Part shown: in pieces, positions 13,517 to 20,214 of the stretch
Position numbering within the stretch: position 1 is the stretch's first letter
How the letters are laid out: each line of letters begins with the position of its first letter
Assembly: GCA_026387165.1 (NCBI GenBank)
Contig: JAPLMG010000275.1
Coordinates: forward strand, 1 to 20,214
Direction of reading: 5' to 3'
DNA length: 20,214 bases
Source of the DNA: Candidatus Omnitrophota bacterium
Lineage (GTDB): Bacteria > Omnitrophota > Gorgyraeia > 2-01-FULL-45-10
Program-made: the position numbers and the translations under genes
Notes under the pieces: model-generated
Told to the model about the DNA's origin: nothing
Seen by the model: only the letters and a program-made list of their open reading frames with translations
The model's database searches: none

Positions 13517-13835
13517 TTTTTTCGCTTCAAGCGGATGGCGGACCTTGCGGCGCCCGCCTATCGTGGGCAGGCGTGAACCTCGCGGGGTTGTTGCCTCAGC
13601 GGACATAAATTGTATTAGGCATACCAATTTATTCGGAAAAATTTTGATGTCCGTCCAACCTGCCAACCATATATAGCCTGAGCAGTTTGTCCGGCCTTTC
13701 TGTATTGCCATAAGGTATCAAAATTTTTAACGCCGCTTCGGCAACAACCCCGCGAGGTCCACCTGCTAGAGTTTTCGATATAGTAGTGGGCGAGCGCCGC
13801 AAGGTCCGCCATCGCCATTGAGCGAAAAATTACTC
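13511..13835. repeat. 325-bp outer palindrome enclosing repeat B copy 2
   Basis: The left arm (13511-13553) and right arm (13794-13835) are complementary: an outer GAGTAATTTTT/AAAAATTACTC block and an inner perfect 19-bp block (left 13535-13553). The inner block contains GGCGGACCTTGCGG, which resembles the terminal sequence of repeat B itself. Between arms and B2 are small hairpins (CGCCT/AGGCG at about 13554-13573, and CCAC..GTGG at about 13759-13790). The arrangement looks like B nested in a related older element. The left arm includes the pcm stop codon. Confidence 0.8.
13575..13760 (+). repeat. structured repeat B, copy 2 (186 bp)
   Basis: Inverted termini 13575-13595 and 13740-13760 pair at 20 of 21 positions. 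The internal inverted repeat is AAAAATTTTGAT-type on one side with its complement on the other. The element is the reverse complement of 2925-3110. Relative to that copy the terminal stem has changed C-G for T-A once and T-A for A-T twice, and the inner stem A-T for C-G, each time on both strands of the stem. Confidence 0.85.
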
Positions 13836-13915
13836 AAATAGGGGTTGGATAAAATTATTCGGTTCGAAGAGTAATCGTTAGGTCGGAAAGTACAAAGGAT
13901 TTTGTGAACAGCCGG

Positions 13916-14293
13916 AAACCTAAGCCGAAGTTATGTGAAGCACAATAAAAATGTTGGGTCTTTTGTGAAGGAGAAAAACGGTTATATTTAAGTATTTTTA
14001 CATAATTAAAAGAACCGAGGATGTTCGCCTTCGCATTCAGTAGTATTACTACTGATTGCTTCGGCGAAATCTCTCCGAAGCACTGAGCATATCGCTGGTT
14101 GAATGCGAAGGAGGATTTGAGGGCCCTTCCATGGGCCCGAGTTCCGCAGGTTCCCGTTTTTCGACTGAACAAAAGATCGACCCCACACCCAGCCGTGCTA
14201 TATCAACGCTATTATAGAGCTGGGTGTGGGGGAACATTTTTCCTATAAGATTTTTATCATATTTGTGCGAAACATAACTTCGGCTTAGGGTTT
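13916..14293 (+). repeat. structured repeat A, copy 2 (378 bp)
   Basis: The termini pair through a perfect 18-bp stem, from CCTAAGCCGAAGTTATGT near 13919 to its complement ending near 14289. Then GCACAA/TTGTGC, AAAAATGTT/AACATTTTT, TCTTTTGT/ACAAAAGA and GAAAAACGG/CCGTTTTTC follow. Local hairpins are 14028-14111 (12-bp outer stem CCTTCGCATTCA, with inner CAGTAGT/ACTACTG and GCTTCGG/CCGAAGC), 14121-14138 (GGGCCC) and 14181-14231 (12-bp CCCCACACCCAG/CTGGGTGTGGGG). It is 106 bp longer than copy 1, almost all in hairpin length. It has no credible ORF. Confidence 0.8.
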
Positions 14294-14394
14294 GGTGGCA
14301 GGACCCGTGATCAGTTAAGCACAGAAACAGAAAAGTTTTATCGAGATGCGAAGGCGGCAGGAAGACCGAGATTTTCACTCTACTCCATTTTGAC

Positions 14395-14423
14395 TTGATT
14401 TTGAGTGAACCTTGTGTTAGGAT
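14395..14423 (+). promoter_or_regulatory. sigma70-like promoter directly before glyS
   Basis: The -35 TTGATT (14395-14400) and -10 TAGGAT (14418-14423) are 17 bases apart. Transcription would begin near 14430, only about five bases before the glyS ATG, so the mRNA would be essentially leaderless. No Shine-Dalgarno at useful spacing is present, which agrees with this. Confidence 0.5.
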
Positions 14424-14434
14424 AGCCGATAATT

Positions 14435-15745
14435 ATGCAGCCACAACAGGATTTGATGGAAAAGATAGTCTCGCTCTGTAAAAGGCGGGGCTTTATATTT
14501 CAGTCGAGCGAGATCTACGGCGGATTGGCAAGCACCTGGGACTATGGACCGCTCGGAGCCGAGCTCAAAAGGAATCTTAAAGAGGCATGGTGGCGTTCGA
14601 ACGTATTTGAACGCGATGATGTTGAAGGCCTCGACGCCTCTATTCTGATGCACCCTTCCGTATGGATTGCTTCCGGACACGTGTCTAACTTCGAGGATAC
14701 GCTTGTAGAATGCAAGTCCTGCAACAAACGTCATAAAATAGAGTCCATCGGTAAAGATAAGAAATGTCCTCTTTGTGGAGGTGAATTAACAGGAGCACAC
14801 CAGTTCAATCTGATGTTAAAAACGAATCTTGGCCCGGTTAAATCCGATCTAAGCGTCACATATATGAGGCCTGAAACGGCCCAGGGCATCTTTGTAAATT
14901 TTGTCAATGTAGTAAACTCGATGCGCAGGAAGATCCCTTTCGGCATCGCCCAGATAGGAAAGTCTTTCCGCAACGAAGTTACAACCGGAAACTTTACCTT
15001 CCGCTCCAGAGAATTTGAACAGATGGAGATAGAGTTTTTCGTGAAGCCCGGAACGGACGAAGAGTGGTATCATAAGTGGGTAGATGAGAGATTTAATTGG
15101 TATACAAAATTTGGTATTAAAAAAGAGAATCTAAAGAAACGAGAACACGCTAAAGATGAGCTTGCCCATTACGCGAAGGCGTGCACGGACATTGAGTATA
15201 ATTTCCCGTTCGGCTGGTCGGAGTTGGAGGGCATAGCTAATAGGACGGACTTTGACCTCAAGCAGCACATGAAGTTGAGCGGACAAAACCTTGAGTACTA
15301 CGACGACGAAACGAAAGAGCGTTACGTGCCCTACGTTATCGAGCCCTCGGGCGGGATAGACCGTTCGATCCTCGCGTTCTTAGTTGACTCATACAGAGAA
15401 GAGAAGGTAAAAGACCAAAAGAGGGTCAGCCTGGCAATTCACAAGGCTCTGGCTCCTATAAAAGCCGCGGTGCTTCCGCTCTTAAGGAACAGGCCCGAGA
15501 TAGTGAAGTTGGCAAAAGATATAACGAATGACCTGAAGAAGAGTTTTAAGGCAATGTACGATGATACCGCTTCGATAGGAAGGCTCTATCGGAGGCAGGA
15601 CGAAATAGGAACACCTTATTGTATTACCGTAGATGTCGATAGTTTGAGCGACAACAAGGTCACTGTCCGTGACCGCGACACAATGATCCAGGACCGTATC
15701 GCAGTTGGAATGGTCAAGGAGTTTTTAGCGGAGAAACTAAAATGA
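14435..15745 (+). CDS. glyS: glycyl-tRNA synthetase (single-chain, dimeric class II type)
   Basis: The enzyme charges tRNA-Gly. This is the alpha2 form shared with eukaryotes, archaea and some bacteria, not the alpha2beta2 form of E. coli. The 436 residues show KRRGFIFQSSEIYGG and WDYGPLG (N-terminal signature), a zinc-ribbon-like CKSC...CPLC (about residues 94-110), motif 2 FRNEVTTGNFTFRSREFEQME, motif 3 EPSGGIDRS, and a C-terminal anticodon-binding domain from about residue 340 (LAPIKAAVLPL to the end). Its TGA stop is the first TGA of the AAATGACAAATGAC repeat that follows. Confidence 0.96.
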   Translation: MQPQQDLMEKIVSLCKRRGFIFQSSEIYGGLASTWDYGPLGAELKRNLKEAWWRSNVFERDDVEGLDASILMHPSVWIASGHVSNFEDTLVECKSCNKRHKIESIGKDKKCPLCGGELTGAHQFNLMLKTNLGPVKSDLSVTYMRPETAQGIFVNFVNVVNSMRRKIPFGIAQIGKSFRNEVTTGNFTFRSREFEQMEIEFFVKPGTDEEWYHKWVDERFNWYTKFGIKKENLKKREHAKDELAHYAKACTDIEYNFPFGWSELEGIANRTDFDLKQHMKLSGQNLEYYDDETKERYVPYVIEPSGGIDRSILAFLVDSYREEKVKDQKRVSLAIHKALAPIKAAVLPLLRNRPEIVKLAKDITNDLKKSFKAMYDDTASIGRLYRRQDEIGTPYCITVDVDSLSDNKVTVRDRDTMIQDRIAVGMVKEFLAEKLK

Positions 15746-15865
15746 CAAATGACAAAATCCAAATGACAAATGAAATCCAAAATCCAAATTTCAAAATAAT
15801 AATTTTGTCATTTATGCTTTGACATTTGACATTCAATTGTCATTTGTGTTTTGACATTTGTCATT
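15741..15865. repeat. AAATGACAAATG-type imperfect palindromic array between glyS and ppdK
   Basis: The left half carries AATGACAAATG units (15741, 15761) and AAATCCAAA units; the right half carries the complementary CATTTGTCATT and TTTGACATTTGAC units. The outermost 11 bp (15741-15751 and 15855-15865) are perfect complements. A central hairpin CAAAAT/ATTTTG lies near 15793-15807. The glyS stop is part of the left arm. Confidence 0.8.
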
Positions 15866-15891
15866 AAAATATGAAAGGGGAGGCAGTAGAA

Positions 15892-18639
15892 ATGGGCAGT
15901 ATTGCGAAGAAGTACGTTTACTCCTTCGGCGGGGGGAAGGCCGACGGAAATGAATCGATGAAGAATCTTCTCGGAGGCAAGGGCGCCAACCTTGCGGAGA
16001 TGGCGGGCCATCCTAAATTAAGATTACCGGTCCCTCCGGGATTTACGATAACTACGGATGTTTGCGTATATTACTATAAAAATGGCAAGTCATACCCTAA
16101 AGAACTCAAGGGCCAGGTCGCCGCGGCGCTCCTTAAGATAGAGAAGCTTATGGGTAAGTCGTTCGGGGACGCGAAGAATCCGCTGCTCGTTTCGGTAAGG
16201 TCGGGCGCGCGCAAGTCGATGCCCGGAATGATGGAGACGGTATTGAACGTCGGATTGACGGAGAAGACTATCGCCGGGTTCATCGCGTTGACTGGAAATG
16301 AAAGATTCGTCTATGACGCATATCGGCGCCTCATCATGATGTACTCCGATGTTGTCATGGAGAAGGCCGCCGGCATTGAGCCGAAAGGCGGCAAGGGTAT
16401 ACGTAAGGTCCTTGATGAGAAATTAGAAAAGATTAAACATTCAAAGGGGTATAGATCGGACACGGACCTTACAGCGTCGGATCTTAAAGCGCTGGTAGCG
16501 GATTTCAAGAAGACCATTAAAGATCTTCTCGGGAAACCATTTCCGGATGATGCCCGGGAACAGCTTTGGGGTGGAGTGGGCGCGGTCTTCTCGAGCTGGA
16601 ACGGAAAGCGCGCTATAGAATACCGCCGCATTGAAAGGATCCCGGACGAGTGGGGCACCGCCGTCACCGTGCAGTCGATGGTATTCGGCAACATGGGCGA
16701 TGACTGCGCCACGGGAGTTGCCTTCAGCCGCAATCCCGGAAATGGCGAGAATCAGTTTTATGGCGAATATTTAGTCAACGCTCAGGGCGAAGACGTCGTG
16801 GCCGGCATACGTACGCCGTCACCGATAAACGATTATTCAAAGAATGATCAGAGCAGGTCTCTATCCACGTTGAGCAAAATAATGCCGAAGCTCTATAAGG
16901 AGCTCGACAGTATACGCTTAAGGCTCGAGAAACATTATCATGACATGCAGGATATCGAGTTCACCATCGAGCGAGGCACGCTTTTTATGCTGCAGTGCCG
17001 CGTCGGGAAACGTAACGGTGTCTCCGCGGTCCGCATGGCTGTAGACATGTACAAAGAGAAGCTGATCGATGCCAAGACAGCGGTGATGCGCGTAGCGCCA
17101 AATCAGCTCGTTGAGTTATTGCTTCCCATGATAGATCCGAAGGCCGAGCTTGCTACACCGCCGATAGCCAAGGGGTTACCCGCGGGCCCGGGCGGAGCGG
17201 TCGGTAGAGCAGTATTCATGTCGAAGGACGCTGTCGAATGGGCCGCCAGGGGAGAAAAAGTGATATTGGTCCGCGAAGAGACTTCGCCGGAGGACGTTGA
17301 CGGAATGCATAAGGCCCAGGCTATCCTTACATCTAAGGGCGGCATGACGTCTCACGCGGCGCTCGTCGCGCGGGGGTGGGGCAAGTGCTGTATCGTCGGG
17401 TGCAGCGACATGGAGATCGGCGATGACGAAAAGTCGCTTACAACTAAGAAGGGCGCTACTGTCAAAGAGGGCGACTGGATATGCCTGAACGGGACTACGG
17501 GGCTTGTCTATCAGGGTAAGCTTCCGCTCGTCGACATAAATATCGAGGAGAACAAATCTTATACCGAGCTCATGAAGCTCGTAGATAAAGTGCGGACCAT
17601 GAATGTCCGTACAAATGCCGACACTCCGAAGGATGCCGCCCAGGCTCTGAAGTTTGGCGCCGAAGGCATAGGGCTTTTCAGGACGGAGCATATGTTCTAC
17701 GGGGAGGGGAGCGATAAGCCGCTCTTCCTTTTACGCAAGATGATCATGTCTAAAACTGTCGCCGAGCGCCGCAAGGCGCTGGATGAGCTCTTCCCGTTCG
17801 TTAAGAAAGACATGAAGGCTACCATTGAGGCGATGAAAGGCTATCCGGTTACAATAAGGCTGCTCGATCCGCCGCTGCACGAGTTCGTTCCGCACAGCGA
17901 AGACAAGTTGAAGGCGCTTGCCCGGGAGCTCGGCGTAGACATGAGTGAGCTTCATAAACGCGCGGAGTCTCTGGCTGAGAATAATCCTATGTTAGGGCAC
18001 CGCGGTGTGCGTTTGGGAGTTACGTATCCGGAGATTACGGAGATGCAGGTTAGAGCCATATTGGAAGCCGCCGCCCAGATAATCAAAGCAGGCGGGAAGG
18101 CAAAGCCCGAGATAATGGTGCCCGTTACCTGCGCCAGGGCGGAACTTGATCACCAGAAGGTGATAGTGGACAAAGTATACAAAGAGGTTTTATTGAAGTT
18201 CGGGCTGAAGAAGCTGGATTTCATGTACGGGACGATGATAGAGATACCGCGCGCTGCTTTGACTGCGGCAGAGATGGCCAGGTCAGCCGAGTTCTTCTCG
18301 TTCGGTACGAACGACCTTACGCAGATGGGATTCGGGTTCAGCCGCGATGATATCGGAAGCTTCCTGCCCGATTACATTAATTCAAAGATACTGCCCGCCG
18401 ACCCGTTCCAGACGATAGACCAGGACGGAATAGGCGAGCTGATAAAGATGGGTATAGACCGCGGCCGGTCTGTGCGCAAAGACTTGAAGATCGGCATATG
18501 CGGCGAACACGGCGGAGATCCGGACAGCGTTAAGTTCTGCCACAGGGTGGGGATGAACTACGTGAGCTGTTCTCCGTTCAGAGTCCCGATCGCCCGTCTG
18601 GCAGCGGCGCAGGCGGCGGTTGAAACCGGGAATAAATGA
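15892..18639 (+). CDS. ppdK: pyruvate, phosphate dikinase
   Basis: The cytoplasmic enzyme interconverts pyruvate + ATP + phosphate and phosphoenolpyruvate + AMP + diphosphate, giving reversible glycolysis. The 915 residues have the usual order. The ATP-grasp domain starts KKYVYSFGGGKADG and LLGGKGANLAEMA, with SVRSGARKSMPGMMETVLN. The phosphohistidine domain has GGMTSHAALVARGWGK with catalytic His488. The C-terminal TIM barrel has GLFRTEHMF, RLLDPPLHEF, SFGTNDLTQM and GICGEHGGDP with Cys870. I chose ATG 15892 because AGGGGAGG (15875-15882) sits about nine bases upstream. An earlier in-frame ATG at 15871 would put the start upstream of that site and lacks an RBS. Confidence 0.96.
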   Translation: MGSIAKKYVYSFGGGKADGNESMKNLLGGKGANLAEMAGHPKLRLPVPPGFTITTDVCVYYYKNGKSYPKELKGQVAAALLKIEKLMGKSFGDAKNPLLVSVRSGARKSMPGMMETVLNVGLTEKTIAGFIALTGNERFVYDAYRRLIMMYSDVVMEKAAGIEPKGGKGIRKVLDEKLEKIKHSKGYRSDTDLTASDLKALVADFKKTIKDLLGKPFPDDAREQLWGGVGAVFSSWNGKRAIEYRRIERIPDEWGTAVTVQSMVFGNMGDDCATGVAFSRNPGNGENQFYGEYLVNAQGEDVVAGIRTPSPINDYSKNDQSRSLSTLSKIMPKLYKELDSIRLRLEKHYHDMQDIEFTIERGTLFMLQCRVGKRNGVSAVRMAVDMYKEKLIDAKTAVMRVAPNQLVELLLPMIDPKAELATPPIAKGLPAGPGGAVGRAVFMSKDAVEWAARGEKVILVREETSPEDVDGMHKAQAILTSKGGMTSHAALVARGWGKCCIVGCSDMEIGDDEKSLTTKKGATVKEGDWICLNGTTGLVYQGKLPLVDINIEENKSYTELMKLVDKVRTMNVRTNADTPKDAAQALKFGAEGIGLFRTEHMFYGEGSDKPLFLLRKMIMSKTVAERRKALDELFPFVKKDMKATIEAMKGYPVTIRLLDPPLHEFVPHSEDKLKALARELGVDMSELHKRAESLAENNPMLGHRGVRLGVTYPEITEMQVRAILEAAAQIIKAGGKAKPEIMVPVTCARAELDHQKVIVDKVYKEVLLKFGLKKLDFMYGTMIEIPRAALTAAEMARSAEFFSFGTNDLTQMGFGFSRDDIGSFLPDYINSKILPADPFQTIDQDGIGELIKMGIDRGRSVRKDLKIGICGEHGGDPDSVKFCHRVGMNYVSCSPFRVPIARLAAAQAAVETGNK

Positions 18640-18654
18640 CTTTAGTTTATTGTG

Positions 18655-18729
18655 TTTTTAGCGTTGATTGTGTTTATTGAGTTAACACTATAAACGCTAT
18701 AAACCCGACAAACCCAACAAGCTAAAAAA
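18655..18729 (+). promoter_or_regulatory. structured leader without Shine-Dalgarno before the sigma factor gene
   Basis: TTTTTAGC (18655-18662) is complementary to GCTAAAAA (18721-18728), which abuts the ATG at 18730. Inside, TAGCGTT (18659-18665) can alternatively pair with AACGCTA (18693-18699), and GTGTT with AACAC. The right part is an ACGCTATAAACCCGACAAACCCAAC-like repeat, quoted here only in part: CTATAAACCC and ACAAACCC. No purine-rich ribosome-binding site is present. It may be a repeat, a control element, or both. Confidence 0.4.
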
Positions 18730-19560
18730 ATGGATCCGATAAGGTCATATCTAAAGGACATAAAAAATATCGCTCTTCTCACAGCGGAAGAAGAGGTGGA
18801 TCTTGCCAAGAAGATAAAGAGGGGCGACAAGCTGGCGCGGGCTAAGATGATACAGTCCAATCTTCGGCTCGTCATCAATATTGCCAAGCGATATTCCGGC
18901 CTCGGCGTCTCGATTCTCGATCTTATCGAAGAGGGTAACATGGGCCTCATGAAGGCGGTTGAGAAGTTCAACCATAAGAGGGGCTACAGATTCTCTACCT
19001 ACGCCGCCTGGTGGATACGCCAGTATATATCGCGCTCCATCGCTAATCAGGGCAAGACCGTCAGGATCCCTGTTTACATTACCGAGATGATGTCGCGTTT
19101 TAAGAAGACGACGGAACACCTTACGAGCGCATTGAAGAGAAAACCCAGGCTTGCCGAGATATCGAAGAAGATGCGTCTTCCTATGAAGAGGGTGAAGCTA
19201 TTGCATAAGATGATGACCGGGATATCGAGCCTCAACGCGCCCATAGGTGAAGAGGGCACGACCGAGTTCATGAACCTGATAGAGGACGAGAGCATAATCT
19301 CGGCAGTTGACGGGCTTTCCAACTTTCTGATGCAGGAGAGGATCAAAGGGCTTCTCGAAAAGATGTCGAAACGCGAGCGCAAGATCTTAAGTTTGCGTTT
19401 TGGCCTTAAAGACGGAGTGCCGCACACTTTAAGAGATACCGCCAAGCATTTCGGGATAACGAGGGAGAGGGTGCGCCAGATAGAGTCGGCCGCCATGAAG
19501 AAGATCCGCGAGATGATGGTCCAGCAGGAGAAGGAAGGCTACAAGGCAGGTATGAAATGA
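18730..19560 (+). CDS. RNA polymerase sigma factor, sigma70 family (short primary/group 2 type)
   Basis: The 276 residues start directly with region 1.2 (DPIRSYLKDIKNIALLTAEE), so the acidic region 1.1 of full RpoD is absent. Region 2 shows NLRLVINIAKRYSGLGVSIL, DLIEEGNMGLMKAVEKFNHK and the -10 reading helix GYRFSTYAAWWIRQYI. Region 3 follows (RKPRLAEISKKM), and region 4 shows SKRERKILSLRFGL with the -35 HTH (LRDTAKHFGITRERVRQIESAAMKK). It may be the housekeeping factor of a lineage with short sigma, or a RpoS-like group 2 factor; both have this architecture. The stop overlaps apt in ATGA. Confidence 0.92.
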   Translation: MDPIRSYLKDIKNIALLTAEEEVDLAKKIKRGDKLARAKMIQSNLRLVINIAKRYSGLGVSILDLIEEGNMGLMKAVEKFNHKRGYRFSTYAAWWIRQYISRSIANQGKTVRIPVYITEMMSRFKKTTEHLTSALKRKPRLAEISKKMRLPMKRVKLLHKMMTGISSLNAPIGEEGTTEFMNLIEDESIISAVDGLSNFLMQERIKGLLEKMSKRERKILSLRFGLKDGVPHTLRDTAKHFGITRERVRQIESAAMKKIREMMVQQEKEGYKAGMK

Positions 19561-20081
19561 TAGATTTGAAGAAACATGTCCGCGACATCCCCAACTTTCC
19601 GAAAGAAGGCATAATATTTAAAGACATTACAACACTGCTACAGGATAGCCTTGCATTTGCCGCGGCGATCGACAGAATTGCGAATGAATACAAAGATAAA
19701 AAAATAGATGTGGTCTTGAGCGTTGAGGCCAGAGGCTTTATTTTTGGAGCGGCTATCGCTTATAAGATGGGCCTCGGGATGGTGCCTGTGAGAAAAAAAG
19801 GCAAGCTTCCCGCTAAGACGCACAGCGTAACATACGACCTCGAATACGGGCAGGATACTCTCGAGATACACCAGGACGCTTTTGCTAAGGGATCTAGAGT
19901 ATTGATAGTGGATGATCTCTTAGCTACAGGCGGAACAGTGTCAGCCGTGGCGGGACTTGTAGAAAAGATGGGCGGCAAGGGCGCAGGCATCGCGTTCGTA
20001 ATAGAGCTTTTGCCGCTCAAAGGCCGCGAGAAACTGAAGGGCTATCCGGTAACCTCGCTCATTAAGGATGAGTATTGTTGA
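19557..20081 (+). CDS. apt: adenine phosphoribosyltransferase
   Basis: The 174-residue purine-salvage enzyme combines adenine and PRPP into AMP. It is typical in length. Visible motifs are the N-terminal VRDIPNFPKEGIIFKDIT with adenine-site residues, EARGFIFGAAIAYKMG, the flexible loop region VPVRKKGKLP, and the PRPP-binding signature VLIVDDLLATGGTVSA. Its start overlaps the sigma factor stop by four bases (ATGA), so the two are probably co-translated. Confidence 0.96.
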   Translation: MIDLKKHVRDIPNFPKEGIIFKDITTLLQDSLAFAAAIDRIANEYKDKKIDVVLSVEARGFIFGAAIAYKMGLGMVPVRKKGKLPAKTHSVTYDLEYGQDTLEIHQDAFAKGSRVLIVDDLLATGGTVSAVAGLVEKMGGKGAGIAFVIELLPLKGREKLKGYPVTSLIKDEYC

Positions 20082-20088
20082 ACTAAAA

Positions 20089-20167
20089 GGTCACCAAGTC
20101 ACAAGGTCACCAAGTCACAAGGTCACCAAGTCACACGTAGAAGCTTTTACGGGTGACATGGTGACTT
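20089..20167. repeat. 16-bp tandem repeat x3 plus inverted copy after apt
   Basis: GGTCACCAAGTCACAA occurs at 20089-20104 and 20105-20120, and with one change at 20121-20136. An inverted copy, GGGTGACATGGTGACTT, follows at 20151-20167, so the array can form a hairpin around AAGCTT (20141-20146). The unit is related to the direct repeats inside leuD (5816, 5883). Confidence 0.85.
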
Positions 20168-20176
20168 GATTTTACT

Positions 20177-20214
20177 GCCCCCGTAGCTCAGATGGATAGA
20201 GCATAGGTTTCCTA
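20177..20214 (+). tRNA. tRNA-Arg (anticodon CCU), 5' half; truncated by window end
   Basis: The acceptor strand is GCCCCCG, followed by TA and the D arm GCTC-AGATGGATA-GAGC. The anticodon stem TAGGT comes next and the loop begins TT-CCT-A, giving anticodon CCU, which reads AGG arginine codons. The 3' half lies outside the window, so pairing of the acceptor and T arms cannot be checked. Confidence 0.88.

Noticed and set aside
14055..14081. GATTGCTTCGG..CCGAAGC inside repeat A2 as another copy of the GCAATGAC palindrome.
   Set aside because: It lacks the diagnostic CATTGCGAGG/CCTCGCAATG ends; only the short GATTGCTTCGG core is shared, and it fits as a local hairpin of A2.
15871..15891. ATG at 15871 as the ppdK start.
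   Set aside because: The strong AGGGGAGG site lies between it and ATG 15892, and family N-termini align with the later start.

Overview
The window is a bacterial chromosome segment, almost entirely coding on the + strand. The first part is the end of the ribosomal-protein 'alpha' operon and the rest is central metabolism, envelope lipid/glycan genes, translation and transcription genes. Codon use is rich in ATA (Ile) and AAG/AAA. Nearly every gene junction carries a different family of short palindromic or tandem repeats. Together with the gene content (eukaryote/archaea-type single-chain glycyl-tRNA synthetase, full-length PPDK, LeuCD-type aconitase homologues beside an isocitrate dehydrogenase) this suggests an uncultivated Gram-negative-type lineage. 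My best guess is Omnitrophota (candidate phylum Omnitrophica) or a relative. That is an inference from style and content, not proven.

Layout: 1-2606 rpsK (3' end), rpsD, rpoA, rplQ and a strong Rho-independent terminator. 2607-3238 is non-coding and holds two structured repeats (called A1 and B1 here) followed by a sigma70-type promoter. 3239-10176 is a metabolic block: an aspC-like aminotransferase, LeuC/LeuD-family hydro-lyase subunits, isocitrate dehydrogenase, malate dehydrogenase, dihydrolipoamide dehydrogenase and a 50-residue lipoyl-domain remnant. 10179-13516 is a tightly overlapping set: MGDG-synthase-like glycosyltransferase, lipid A-type acyltransferase, family 2 glycosyltransferase and protein-isoaspartate methyltransferase. 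13511-14293 holds second copies of both repeats (B2, A2) in inverted order and orientation. 14435-20214 contains glyS, ppdK, a primary-type sigma factor, apt and the 5' half of a tRNA-Arg(CCU).

How the genes fit: the aminotransferase (oxaloacetate/2-oxoglutarate exchange), a possible aconitase made from LeuCD-type subunits, an isocitrate dehydrogenase with NADP-type residues, malate dehydrogenase and E3 look like a partial TCA/2-oxoglutarate-forming unit. No citrate synthase, E1 or complete E2 is present in the window.

Most unusual content: (1) repeat B exists as two exactly 186-bp copies whose stems are kept by compensatory base changes, so it is probably a structured RNA or a hairpin-selected mobile element. 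(2) Repeat A accompanies B at both loci and keeps helices while exchanging whole hairpin sequences. (3) Repeats have entered or capped coding sequences: an exact 96-bp (32-codon) palindrome inside lpd, a repeat-made end of mdh, a repeat-made N-terminus of leuD and a repeat replacing the N-terminus of leuC. (4) The rplQ ribosome-binding site lies in one of two mutually exclusive hairpins.
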